From: Chromera velia
Taxonomy: Eukaryota > Sar > Chromeraceae
Direction: 5' to 3'
NCBI GenBank assembly: GCA_018398765.1
Contig: JAHBMJ010003099.1
Span: forward strand, 10,001 to 74,000
DNA: 64,000 bases
The notes beneath the pieces are model-generated. The model saw only the letters and a list, made by a program, of their open reading frames with translations, was not told the DNA's origin and did no database searches. Position numbers and translations under genes: made by a program. The number at the start of each line of letters is the position of its first letter. The first letter of the stretch is position 1. Below are positions 49,555-61,911 of this stretch, one piece after another.

Positions 49555-50512
49555 CTAGAAGTCCGCGTGCGATGGCCACCTAGGGTAAGGTATCACCTCC
49601 CTGATGTTTTCCAATCCAGTGACCAACATCAGCAGACGCTCAAACCCCAACCCAAAGCCCGCATGAGGGACGGTGCCAAACCGCCGAAGATCCCGATACC
49701 TGCATGCGTGCGTGCGTCAATTGTGCAGACAGATCACATCCCCACCCACTCGTTGGACTGCTTTGCTTTCATCAACGACCCAGAGGAGCAGAGTGCGGAG
49801 CTCTGACGGGTCAATAGCAACCAATTAATCGAAGAAAGGCAACGAACGAAAGCGAATGCTACGGATTGCTTCCGCTATTAGCGTTGCGCAACCACTTTGT
49901 GCGAGAGAGTGCTTCCGGCTAGAGCCTCGATCGAGAAGGGAACTGGGCAGATGAACAACAAGCGAGGAAAAGGGAAAGAAAAAAGAAATTGGAACAGCTG
50001 CGAGAAAAGAATGTGAGAGGAGAGAAGAAAACAAAAGGACCAACCACCAGTAAGCCTCCAGGTCGAGGTCGCATTCCTTCATCCTCCTGAGATGTCACAT
50101 ACACACACACACACACACACTCGTGCACACATACACACATAGGGGGGTGGGAGGGGGGCGGGAAGGGGAGAGCGAAAACAATGTACACGCTCTCACACCT
50201 TTTCTGTCCCCTGCATCAGAACAGTGACGCAGGAGCAAGACGAGGGGAAAAGCCTGAATGAAGCACAACTGCAGCCTGGTCTCCCAAACATCCACCGAAG
50301 CTCACGTCCTCCGTAGCTTTCCCTTCAAGACGGGAAAGGAGCAGAAACAACAAGGAAGAGTTAGAGACGGAGAGAAAGGCTGGCTTACTTTTCAAGTTTT
50401 TCCAGGTTCTCTTCTCTTTGGGACCCTCCAATCACCTGGGAAAATCACATCAATAGTTGGGAGCGGGTGTCTGCGCTCTGCCTGTCTGCATTCCCGTGCT
50501 TAGAACTGTCCC

Positions 50513-50543
<31 letters not shown>

Positions 50544-53500
50544 GTCTGTCTGTCTGTATGCAGGTCTGTCTGTCAGTGTACGAGTGAGTATGGATCAAGT
50601 CTGTGCACAGATCGAAGCAGAAAGACGCTGGAGCAGATAGAATGTATGTCCGTCTTCCCTGGCTCTCTCTCTTTCTCTGACTTTTCTTCCCCCCTCTCTG
50701 ATTTCCCGAAGATGCATGCACATACTCTCCTCATCGCAGTCCCTTAATTCATTTATTCCTTCCTTTGTTGACTCCCTTTTCGACCAAGCAACGGAAGAGG
50801 ATCTCAGGACGCAGGGACGAGAACAGAGAGGTCAGGAGGAGAGGTTTCGCCTCTAGATTTTCAACTTCTCTGCATGTACCCATTGTCTCCTGCTGACGAA
50901 CACCAAAAGAACAGCAGGACTGAGTCTGCAGGAAAGCACACACCAATCTCCTTCTAACCTTCCCCGAGCAAAATGTTAGGATGCCTAGAGACGGACTTTA
51001 ACACAATCGAAGAAGCATATACAGAGAAAAACCAACAGACAGCAGACAGAAAGAAACACAGAGAGACAGACAGACAGACCTCGCCGATTCGAGGCACCAA
51101 AACGTCCATTGCAGCGACGGTCTTTCCGTCTTCGTTCTGCCTGCAGAAGGAATTAAAGGCAGAGAGGAGGGGGGAGAGGGAAGAAAGAGAGAGAAAGTAC
51201 CAGCGCCTTGGTCTTCAGCGAAGAAAATGACATGTTAAACCGACTGCAGACTTTCCGTAAAAAGATCAATCTTTGCCAGTTTTTGTCAAGTTTCAGTTAC
51301 ATTGATTGCCTCTTGTCTTATCTTGTCATGGGAATTTTTATGTCTCCTTTTTCCTCCGTTGACTGTTTCTGTTTCCTTCCTTTATGCCTCGCTTGGTTGC
51401 TTCTTTCCCCTTTGCCTTGCTTTTCCCCTTCCTTGCCTCTGCGTTTCGTTCAAGCGCTCTTCTTTCTAAGTCTCTTCCTTGCCTTCTCTGATCTGTCCAA
51501 CTTTCCTTAACACAACACGAGGCCATTACTTCAAGTCCTGGCAAAAAAATGAAAAAACGGTTGATGAAGTTGATGGCCTGCCAGTGTCGCTCAGACAGCT
51601 TCAACTGCACTTGCAAAAATGGTGAAGGGGATGCGCGGCAAAACGAATGCAAAAAAAATGCCCCCCCCTGACATACTTCATGTAGAAAGCCTTGAGGTCT
51701 CTGGGATAGTCCACAACAACGACGGGGCCCTTGAAGACTGTCTCTGCCAACCACCTCTCGTGCTCTGTCTGCAGGTCATCGCCCCACTCGGGCGTGTTCT
51801 CAAACTCCATTGTGCCCTCCTTCACAGCCTGCACACACACAGAGAGGAAGGAAGGGAAAAAGGAACTCATCAACCCACGTTGGTTTTTTGTTCGCATATC
51901 TGCGAGACCAAAGGCCAAAAGCAAGCAGGGAGGAAGCGCTACCAACAGCCACCTGTCCATTTGCTCATTACAGACACAAAGCCTTCGACTCCACCCCCCA
52001 CCTATCCATCTATCCGTTCATCCGTCTTCAGGTGGACTGACTCACTCACCTTCTGGAGCATATCGACGGCCTCTGTGTAGCTGACTCGAGAGAATGGTTT
52101 CTCTGTCTGCAGAAGAAAAAACAAAGAGGAAGAATCACATGAAGACAGCAACAGATTCTCAATCCACCCTAGAAACAGGTTTTTCTGTCTGACCCCGTCA
52201 CTCCCCCACGAAAGTCAAAGAAAGCAGAGAAATGGAAAATGTTGGAGACCAACGTCGGGAAAAAGGCCCAAAAGAAAAACAAACAAGTGCCCGAAAAGAG
52301 AAGAATCACAGAAGAAAACGGAAAAGAGAAGAATCACAAAAGCAAACGGACGCAGCCCCTTCTATCTCCTGCCTCTGAAGTCTTTCGTTTCCTCTCTGTG
52401 AGTGCCTCCCGAGCCTATCCACTTTCGTCCGTAACTACCTCACTTATAGACTCACGATATCTCGCAATCGTTCCGATAAGCTCTTGTCAACCCTGAGTGA
52501 CTCAGCGTGCAGAAGGGAGCACAGGAGAAAGGCAGGTGCAATGAGGGAGAAAGAGTCTTGCTTGCAGCCGAATCTATGTGAATCGTTTGTGGCTAACTGT
52601 CTGATGCACACTAAAATCTTGTGTTCCCCATCCTGCTCGATTGCACTTCCCTGCTCTTGATCTCTCGCTCTTATTCCGTCTCTTTTCCTTTGGAGAGACG
52701 GAAGGAAGAAAGGACTGGGAAAGAGAGTTGTCCTCCCAAAACGTTTTTCAGCTATCTTGCATATGGTGCTGGCAAGAGCAAATGTTGTCTCATTTTTCGA
52801 GTCTTACCGGCGAGTCAGTCGCTAAGTAAGGTCCATCTATCTACTCACTTATCCATACATCCATTATCTACAAACTTGCATTCCACTTCCCCCCCTAGTT
52901 CTCTCTTCCTCTCTTCTTTCACTCTAGATCCCTCTGTTTAGTCAGGCCATCATGAACCAAGAAAAGAGCAGCGGGAAGGAGGAAAAAGGAAAATCACAAC
53001 CCATCGGGATTATATCCCTTTCCTCTGTCATCATGGTGCAACAAATCCGTTGTGGATTTTTCTGTTCTTCTCTTTCTCTCATCTACTCCCCCCCCCACCC
53101 CATGAGGGTCCCCACCACCCAGCCCACCATTTTTCGAAAAACGCAATATCACTCTTGCAGTTCTTCAGAGCCCACTCCACGCAAAACTTCAAGTAAGCCT
53201 CTCCACACCGAACGCAAGTCTGCAGATGGGTCCGCAAAGGCCAAATGAGAGGAATACAGGGACCCTGAAGTCGAAGTAACAGGAGGGATACATATCTAAC
53301 GGCAAGCTGACGCACGCCGACAGCAAGAAGAAGAAAAAAACGCGAAGACGAAAAACCGGATGACAGGGGGACAGAGAGAGACAGAAAGTCACAGGGACAG
53401 AAAGAATGAAGGAAGGAAAGAAAGAAAGAAAGGACGGAAGGAAGGAAGGAAGGAAGAAAGAAAGAAAGAAAGAAAGAAAGGACGGAAGGAAGGAAGGAAG

Positions 53501-55539
53501 GAAGGAAGAAAGAAAGAAAGAAAGAAAAGAAAGAAAGAAAGAAAGAAAGAACGAACGAATATCGCGATGGATGGATGAACGAACTCTTGAATGAACGGAG
53601 AGCAGAAAAGCAGGCCTCCATACCCCCCCACGCATCATCTACCTACTTCGAGGTCTGCGAAGGCCAGTTCGGGTTCCACCATCCAGAACTCCGCAAGATG
53701 TCTTGCAGTCTGCATCAACACGCTCGACATAATCAATCATTTCAGAAAGAATGAACGGCTGAATGAAGCAGACAATGCTAGAGAATAAGAAAACAACACA
53801 TCTGCTGATGGATGGAACGACGCACACACACGCACAGAAGGAGAAGAAGAGAGAAAGGCAGCAAGACTGCACAAGAGACAGCAAAGCAATAAAAAGTGAT
53901 TACAGCGTGGAGGAATCAGAGAAGAAAACAAAATCCCCTGGACAAGCGAAGTCTGCCGTAACTACGTCCTTTTTTGCGCTGTTTGTTTCTGAATCTGTTC
54001 TCGCAGACACGGTTTTCACTCGCATTCCGCTCACCCTTGCACGGAGCTACGGGACGTTGTCGCATGACCTTATCGATACATGGATGAACAGAGATGAAGA
54101 AAGAGAGGAGAAAAGTTCCAATTTCTTCTCTGCGCACAGACCCTTTGCCCCCCCAGCCTCACGAGCAAACGAACGGACAGACATTCGAGTTCTCGGCCCT
54201 GAAGGTCGGACCAAAGGTGTACACGTCCGAGAGCGCACAGCAGAAATTCTCCACCGCCAGTTGCCCGCTTACAGTCAAGAAAGCCGGTTTCTGCATCCAT
54301 ACACACACACCCATAGGGGAAGGCGGGATGGATGGAGAGGAGGGGAGGGCACCGATTCAACCGTCTTTGCTGTTCTTCTCTTACCTTCAGCCTCTTGCCT
54401 CACTCGACAAGAGCCACAAATAATGAAGACACCAGAATCAGCAGAAGAAAAGGCCGGGCTGTCCTCTTTCTTGTTCTCGTCATCGCAGCGCGCCCCACTG
54501 ACAGGTCGACATTGCAGGGAAAGATGATGAAAAAAAACAAGAGCTCAGAGGGAAGATAGAAAAGCAGGAAGAAAAGCTGATATCCAGCGCGACTCCAGCA
54601 GACAGAGAAACCGACAAAAAGACAGCAGACTATACTCGTAGACCCGCCCAACCGACGTACCCCAAAAAAATCTTTTGAAGCATCGAGAGCCTTGGGGGGG
54701 AGCGGTTGCTTTGCCGCGTCCTTCTCTCCATACTTCAATTTCGACAAAATCGTCGTCACCTGCAGGCACACTCTTTCAGGCAGAATGAATCAATTTGAGT
54801 CTTGGTTTTCCGTATAAGTTGTTTGACTCCCAGAAAAGAACTTTGGCAGGAGGGCCGTTAAGGGAGACGGACAGAAGATAAGAAAGCAGAAGAAAATCAC
54901 ATCTTGTTTTGTCTGCAATAGCGCCGAAACAGCAGGAGCTCTCTCTCTGTGGAGACAAAAGAACTGTCCGATCTCTCTCTCTGTGGAGACAGAAGAAATG
55001 TCCGATCCCTCGAGGGAGACGCGTCTGTCTGAAGGAAGTGTCGCGAGAGAGTTTCTCTTCTTTCTCCCTAGCTGTCTTGCTTCTCCCTGTCCTCCCCAAG
55101 AGAACTTACGTGAAACATCTCGCCCGCACCTTCACAGTCGGCAGCGGTGATGATCGGAGTGTGGACGTACAAAAACCCCCTCTCCTGCAAGAACGGTGAT
55201 TCTCAGGAAAGGGGGGACAGATACAAGAGTGATTGTTCTTCGCCGCCATAAGAGAAAGCGTGCGTCATGTGTGTGTGCGTGTATATAGAGAGAGACACAG
55301 AGTAAGAGGCAGCCAGACAGAGACACGAAAGACAGGAAGACTTTCTGCGAGAACACTAACAATGTTTGTTGTCATCTCTAGTCTACAATAACTCAACGAG
55401 CGTTCCGTCGCCATGCGAAAAGATTGCTTACTCTTCCGGACTGTGAAATATGAAACAGATTCCCGTGAATCTCTCGCTCTCTAGAGAAACGCAACAAGAC
55501 AACGTATCCATCCACCCATCCATCCATCCATCCATCCAT

Positions 55540-55575
<36 letters not shown>

Positions 55576-55636
55576 GAAGAAAGAAAGAAAGAAGGAAAGA
55601 AAGAAAGAGATGAAGGAAGAAAGAAAGAAAGGGAAA

Positions 55637-55686
<50 letters not shown>

Positions 55687-55689
55687 TAG

Positions 55690-55736
<47 letters not shown>

Positions 55737-55768
55737 AATAGAGAAACAAACAAACAAAGAAAGAACGA

Positions 55769-55799
<31 letters not shown>

Positions 55800-55801
55800 G
55801 A

Positions 55802-55837
<36 letters not shown>

Positions 55838-56682
55838 AAAGAAAGAAAGAAAGAAAGAAAAGAAAGAAAGAAAGAAAGAAAGAAAGAAGGCCCCACCTGG
55901 AAGAAAGCGTGGGTTGCCGCTGCCATGGAATTCCTCACTCTGCTCACTGCCCCGATCAGATTTGTTCGTGGCCTCAAGTGCGCAATCTGTCGGAGGTACT
56001 CCTTGGAGTGTCTCTTCTTTGCCAATGGAAAGGCACTCCCCCCCCCGTCTCCAAAAACCGTCACCTTCCCTGCTTCCCCTTTTACTTGCAGCTCCACCTT
56101 CTGCCCCCCCCCCTGTGACTCCACGAGCTCTCCGACAAACCGAAAAGACGCACCTGTGCCAAGCTTCTTCAATTGACCAAAGGCCTCCTCACCCACTGAA
56201 GCATCCACCACGACTTGCAAGTTACGAAGACATGAACCATCATTCAACTCCACAAAACAAAAGGAACCGCCTCCCGCCTGCCTGATCGTCCGGGCCCACC
56301 CACACACTTCCACCGTCTGCCCGAGTTGGGACACGCCTTCATCTTCTGTCTCTAGCAAGGAACTAATCCGTCTCCTACCACAGAACGCATGCGAAGGGTT
56401 CGGCTGTACGGGGGCACCGCTGCTGGATGCCTTCAGAGGTACCCTGGAAGAGAGTGCACGTCGGTGCAGAGATTTGAACATCGGAGACGTTTGAAGAAAG
56501 AACGGCAAATCGCCTCCAGCACTTGCACGGACATTTTGCACCACGCTGCTGGAAAGGAGAGAGGCCCAAAACGCCCACCTTCCTCTACCTCCCATCGTGG
56601 TGAGAAGGATCGTGGTGACTCCACCTGTCGATCGGCCTCGCACCCTCAGACAGTGAGATCGACTTATCGCTCCACGGCGCAA
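49555..56682 (-). CDS. Asparaginyl-tRNA synthetase, organelle-targeted
   Basis: Thirteen exons close in phase: 56682-55897, 55184-55110, 54759-54661, 54290-54183, 53709-53647, 53219-53128, 52492-52456, 52106-52050, 51828-51677, 51140-51080, 50435-50389, 50086-50045, 49699-49555 (587 residues). Charges tRNA-Asn with asparagine. The anticodon-binding OB fold starts near residue 116 ([29 protein letters not shown]). It is followed by [21 protein letters not shown], motif 1 region [16 protein letters not shown], motif 2 FRAENSN, then [16 protein letters not shown], and motif 3 [10 protein letters not shown] close to the end. This is the bacterial/organellar AsnRS type. The leader is about 115 residues; starting at Met30 it reads as a hydrophobic signal ([10 protein letters not shown], cut after RASA) followed by a basic Ser-rich stretch, which would suit a bipartite plastid leader, although mitochondrial import is also possible. 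Confidence 0.96.
53406..53550. repeat. (AAGG)n/(AAAG)n tract in AsnRS intron 5
   Basis: Tetranucleotide tract, purine on + and therefore TTCC/TTTC on the sense strand of the AsnRS gene, in the intron between 53219 and 53647. Confidence 0.95.
55508..55890. repeat. (CATC)n, (GA)n, (GAAA)n tract in AsnRS intron 1
   Basis: About 380 bp: (CATC)n near 55508-55540, (GA)n to about 55573, then GAAA units up to 55890, which on the sense strand begins within ten bases of the exon 1 donor. The sense-strand TTTC repeat has no stops, so exon 1 appears to run on as a Phe/Leu/Ser peptide. That extension is intron, because the true exon 2 ([10 protein letters not shown]) joins in phase. Confidence 0.95.
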
Positions 56683-57257
56683 ATCCGGTCAGGAAGCACT
56701 CAGAGGTCTGCACTGTTGAGGTCTGGAGGCTCCAGCTGGGGTCTTTGAGTGAAGAAGGCTGACAATCGATTCAACAAACAGAGAAAGAGCTCAGAGGCAA
56801 TGATCAGTCTGCCTAGCGTGATCGGAGACGATTCGGAGACGGGGAGGCATCGGGGAGGCCATGGGAGGCCGGCCGGGCAACATGCGTGCCTGCATGCATG
56901 CAGAGCCTGGCCGAGCTATAGTCAGTTAACCACATCACAAAAATCATACCCCTCAGTGGCCTCATGTGGCCTCTCATGGCCTCCATTGGCCTCCCTATAT
57001 GGCCTCACTTCTGCATACTTTTACCACCGTATGTCTGTCCCCCAGCCGAAGAATCACCTCAACAAAATCACGAATAGAGATACTCATGTAGATACTCCTT
57101 TTGCCCCCTCCACTCGAACAGGTACGTCCACGCACGGCAGGTGTCACACGGGATTTGTTTGATGGGGTAGACGGACACCAGAATCGTCCCGATCATATCT
57201 ACATCGTTTGGCTTGTTAATCCCAGCCTGAACTGACCTTTTCTCACTCCATCTTCAA
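56683..57257. promoter_or_regulatory. Bidirectional promoter region (AsnRS/TFIIIC6)
   Basis: 575 bp between divergent start codons. It contains a palindromic CTGCATGCATGCAG (about 56890-56903) and repeated TGGCCTC words (about 56955-57008, about six). No gene seen. The TGCATGCA core is the binding word known for one Plasmodium ApiAP2 domain; its use here is inference. Confidence 0.45.
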
Positions 57258-58599
57258 ATGGAAGGAGTGCAACCTGACTCTTCAGCTGGTGACGGCAAGG
57301 ACAAGAGGAAGAGGCAGAGGGGATCTACAAAGGACGTGCCGTTAGAGGAGGAAGAGGAGAAGGAAGAAGAGGAGGAAGAGCAAGAGGCGGATGAAGAAGA
57401 AGTGGAGGAAGTAGAGGAAATGGTCTTGATCGATTTTCCTGAATTGGCCCACACGCGCTTCCTTGCAGACGTGAAAAGTATCGGCATTGAGGTAAGTTAT
57501 GTCATGTCATGTCATACACGTTGACCCGCAAATCCACTGTTAGCATTCTGCGCAGTGCTTTTGCCTTTCTCCGACTTTCGCTCACAGACAAATCGGGTCA
57601 CACATTATTGACTGACTGGTTGACTGACTGACTGAATAAATGAATGAATGAACGAATGAATGAATCAATAAGTGAGTGAAAGAGCGACTGACTGACTGAC
57701 TGACTGACTGACTGAGTGAGTGAGTGAGTGAATGAATGAATGAATGAGCGAATGCCTTACTGACTGAGTGGCTGACTTAATGAGTCAATGCCCGACTCAC
57801 TCACTGACTACTCACTGACTGGCTCCCTAACTCACTGACTCAGTGACTCAGTGACTCACAAACCGAACGGATGAATTCATGCATAATTAAATGGATGAGT
57901 GAAGGAGTAAGTTAACAGACTGATGGATGAACGAACGAACGAACGAACGAATGAATGAATGAATGAATGAATGAATGAATGAATGAATGAATTGATGAAT
58001 GAGAGAGGGACAAGTGTAAAGGCGTAGGCGCACATGTGACTGAAGAAAGGAAGAGACATGTCTTAAGAGAGTTTTCCTCCTTTCTCTCTCACATTACGTT
58101 TCGCCTTGTTATTGAAAACGAGACACTCGTTCAGAATTCGCCCCTAGACCAGTGGAGGTTCATGAGTGAAGGATCTCTTCATGAATTGTGCTTCACTCAT
58201 CACTCACTAATTTATTTCTCTTCTGTTGTTCTGCAGAATCCTGAGTCATCCTCTCCCTCGATCCTTCTCGACCAAACCTATCTGCTCCAGGGAAGGTGGG
58301 AGGAGGCCATCGGCACCAATCTGTTCTTTCAATTCAAGCCGCAGCCCGCAGAGGAGACAGTGGAGACCGAGAGAGAAGAGGAGACGGCGGTTTCGACTGG
58401 CAAAGCCGCAGAGGAGCAGAAGAAGAGGGAGGAGGCCACGTTGCAGGAGTTCCGGGAAGAGCTCCTTGCGAAGCTGTGCGACGGGGAGGGAAAGAACTTT
58501 TCTCTCAAAGGAAAAGGAATCAGAATTCTTAAGGGGGAAATAGAACCACAGTTGCGCGCAAAAATGGTCAACCATGCAAAGACCTTTTCGCTTGGATAG
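57258..58599 (+). CDS. TFIIIC subunit 6-like protein (GTF3C6 family)
   Basis: Two exons, 57258-57491 and 58237-58599 (198 residues, phase 0 junction). After a basic then strongly acidic N-terminus (EEEEEKEEEEEEQEADEEEV) comes the TFIIIC_sub6 core: VLIDFPELAHTRFLADVKSI, then SILLDQTYLLQGRWEEAIGT followed by LFFQF, matching the order of the GTF3C6/Tfc7-type beta-barrel region. TFIIIC binds the internal promoters of tRNA genes for RNA polymerase III. The C-terminal third is a charged helix (EEQKKREEATLQEFREELL) and a basic tail. The acidic run is longer than the short linkers I would expect. Start: first ATG, directly downstream of the divergent AsnRS promoter. The 745-bp intron is mostly tetranucleotide repeats. 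Confidence 0.85.
57605..57990. repeat. (TGAC)n/(TGAA)n/(TGAG)n tract in TFIIIC6 intron
   Basis: Tetranucleotide repeats of TGAC, TGAA, TGAG, AACG and related units filling most of the single intron of the TFIIIC6-like gene. Confidence 0.95.
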
Positions 58600-59833
58600 T
58601 TTATCGGATGTTTGAAATGTCGTCCCGACCTCGCTCTATACCTACTATGCGGGCTAGTATACTTCAGGTTGAAGCTTTCATATCACAATTTACAGGTTGA
58701 AGCTTTCTTATCACAATTTATTTAAGAAAATCAAACAAAATCTCCACGCTTTGATCTAACCTCCTTAAGTTGTTGCCCTTAATCTAGTTAAAGACTAGTT
58801 TTTAACATTTTTATCTTAATTTTAAAGTACAATTTTTTTAAATGAAAACAACTAGGAAAACAATTCATACAGTAATAATATTATTAAAAACCATGATCAG
58901 ATGATTATATTGAGAACTATCTAGCTAGAGAACTATAATGGTTACTTTATAATATAGTTTACAATAATGATCATGCATGGATTCGATCGTTATTTCGAAT
59001 GATGATTGGATTTGATCTTTTTCCAAACTGACTCATTCTGCATGCCAGTGTATCGAGACCTAAACCGTTCTACATCAGCAATAATTATACCAGCTAGCGT
59101 ATCGAATGTCTAAACATTAATGGATTCAACGTATATTGATTTTCTAAGTGCATTTTGCTTTATCATGCCATAAAGTTGAAGTAGATTGGCGTTTTCAATG
59201 GATTGTTTACTTAGAGTCTAGGGGATGATTGATTGATTGATTGCCATGAATAGTGGTAGTCACTAGGTAGTCATGATCATTATTGGGTAATCTACTGCGT
59301 CTAGTACTGTGTGCATGACAATCCATCTAGGCCCTTCACTGCATAAATAAAAAAAGAAAAAAAAAAAGAAAGTTCTCTTAGAAAGTTCTCGATCTTTTTT
59401 TTCTTTTTTTATTTATCAACTAAAAAACATATGGTTTTCTCTAGGTTTTTCTTGCAATATCCCGTGCAATACTCGATCTTGTAACACTTGAACAACAGTT
59501 GTTTGCCTATTGACTACCATGATAAATAAAAAAAACAATCCATTACAAAAAAAGTTTTTCTGATCTTTTATTTTTTTTTAATGTAGTGCGGAGCCTAGCA
59601 ATCCATTAATTAAGTTTAAAAAACTAGTATATACACACTATTGAACAGAGTATTCGACTCTATTACATTTTAAACTTTAAAGCTCATATGCTACCCCAAT
59701 TTAGTAAAACTAATTATACAATTGTGTCTAGAATTGTGTGTGCACTCATATCTGAAAATACAAACACAAAATGATGAATCATTGATGATGCTGATTCAAG
59801 AATTTGAAGTTTGATTCTTTCATCACAGAGTCA
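58600..59833. other. AT-rich tail-to-tail spacer
   Basis: Strongly AT-rich with A and T runs, (TGAT)n near 59227-59241 and a short direct repeat near 58670 and 58693 (GGTTGAAGCTTTC). No coding signal. It separates the TFIIIC6 and CCCH gene stop codons. Confidence 0.6.
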
Positions 59834-61868
59834 TCATTTTATCACAGCCTGTTGTTTAGCGGACGTCCGGCGCTTGCGAGATTTCTTTTTCCTTGCCTTT
59901 CCGCTGATCAAACTGTCTGAAAGGGTTGTCTCTGCAGAGGGAGAGGTAACGGCTGGCACAATCTTTGTTTCTTCAGCCTGTTTTTTGACCTGCTTTTCTG
60001 TTGAGAGCTCATCTTTCCAGGAGCACTCCATGGCCGTATGTGCGAGGACAGGTGAACCTGTCCCCGCAAGGTGGGGACAGCGCCTTTTCAAACAAATCGA
60101 ACACTCATGCGGATAAGGGCACAGCTCCCCTTTCGAACACCCCGCTTTTCGGTAGTTGAAATACTTACACGGGGTGGAGGCCTCCGTCTCTTTTACCGTA
60201 CTTCCTGGTTGCACTGAATCCTTGCCTTGAGCGGTAGACCTCGACTCTTCTGTTGTCTCACCACCATTCCCCTTGTTGTCCTGAGAGTCCTTCTCTCTGT
60301 CTCTTCGAGTCGAAACTCTTTCTCTGGCCTTTCTTTTCTCTAACACTGCTTCGCGCCCCCCCCCCTTCCCGTCCGAGTTCGTGTCAGTGCCCGACTCGGT
60401 TTCGGCAGATGGCATTCGCAGAGCTGTGCGCTTCATCCTTTTCGAAAGCCTCGACAGTACTACACTTTTGCGCTTTGCTGGAGGTGGGAGGGAAGGGCTC
60501 TCTGCAATTTGGGGTTCCTCCTCCTCTGTACCTTTTTTCTTTGCCCCCCTTGATCGACCTCCTTCTTTGTTTTGAGGTCGGTCTCTCGATTTGGAGGAAT
60601 GCATCTGTGCTTCCTCCTGCATGACCTTCTCAATCAGAGGAGAGGCTCTCTTGATCCTTCCTGCCGGCTTTTTTTCTCTTGGCTTTGTGGTGCGGGGGCC
60701 AGACTCTGTTGGCACTGCCGACTTCTTTGACTGAGAACTGGGTAGGGGGGGGGGAGAAGGGGTCTGAGTGGTTTTTCGCTTTTCTATCTTTTGTTTTTCT
60801 CTTTTGAGGATGTGTCGTCGAAGGGAGAGGGGAGTCTTTCGGACATTTCTCGAAAACAATCGCCAAAATTCAGGATTCTTTAAGGTCGAAGCCCAAAAGG
60901 CGCGAACCTCCGCTTGTTTCAGCCACCCCCTCCGCCTTGCCGTTGCCCGGTCTTCCGGAGTCGGGGGTTTGGAGGCTGATGATCGGGAGACGGGGGACGC
61001 ATCTGCAGAGGAGACAGGAACACTGCCTAGAGGCCGATTTTCGGAAACCGAAGGGAAAGGGACGGCTTTCTCAGGCGTGGCAGTCCCAGCGGCGGCGGTC
61101 TCATCTGCGGAGACGGTCGCATCAGCAGAGACGGTTTCATTTGCAGAGACGGTCTCATCTGCAGAGACGGCCTCATCTAAGGAGACGGCTTCATCTGCGG
61201 AGACGGCTTCATCTGCAGAGACGGTCTCATCTGCAGAGACGGCCTCACCTGCGGAGACGGCCTCATCTGCAGAGACGGCCTCATCTAAGGAGACGGCTTC
61301 ATCTGCGGAGACGGCTTCATCTGCAGAGACGGTCTCATCTGCAGAGACGGCCTCACCTGCGGAGACGGCCTCATTTGCAGAGACGGCCTCTTCTAAGGAG
61401 ACGGCTTCATCTGCGGAGACGGCCTCATCTAAGGAGACGGCTTCATCTGCGGAGACGGCTTTATCTGTAACAACAGCCTCATCTGCAGGAACTGTCTCAT
61501 CTTCGGAGAGGGCCCCATCCAGCTGCTTCTGTAATCCAGATGGTTTTTCTTTGTTCTGCTCCTGATAGAGCTTCGCTGTGGAATACATCTTCTGCTCAGA
61601 AGGGGACAGGCAGGCAGGCAGGCAGGCAGGCAAGCAAGGAGGAGAAGAAGAGAGATGGCAACAACCGATGCAGTGAGAGAGAAACACGCTGAGTTTGGCA
61701 CTATTTACCTTTGCCGCATTTCTGGAAAAATGACGAAATGGAATGTGCGGACGAAACGGATGGAACGTATGTCACCGAGCTCACTATGTCAGTTCCTCGA
61801 AGTGAAAGAACAAAAAGAGATCGTAAGACAGTGGAAGGAACGACGTGCACGCATGGGACACAAAAAGG

Positions 61869-61911
<43 letters not shown>

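Noticed and set aside
55393-55896. AsnRS exon 1 extended through FFLSFFLS sequence
   Set aside because: Donor GT directly follows HAFFQ, and the conserved continuation [10 protein letters not shown] is found in phase at 55184.
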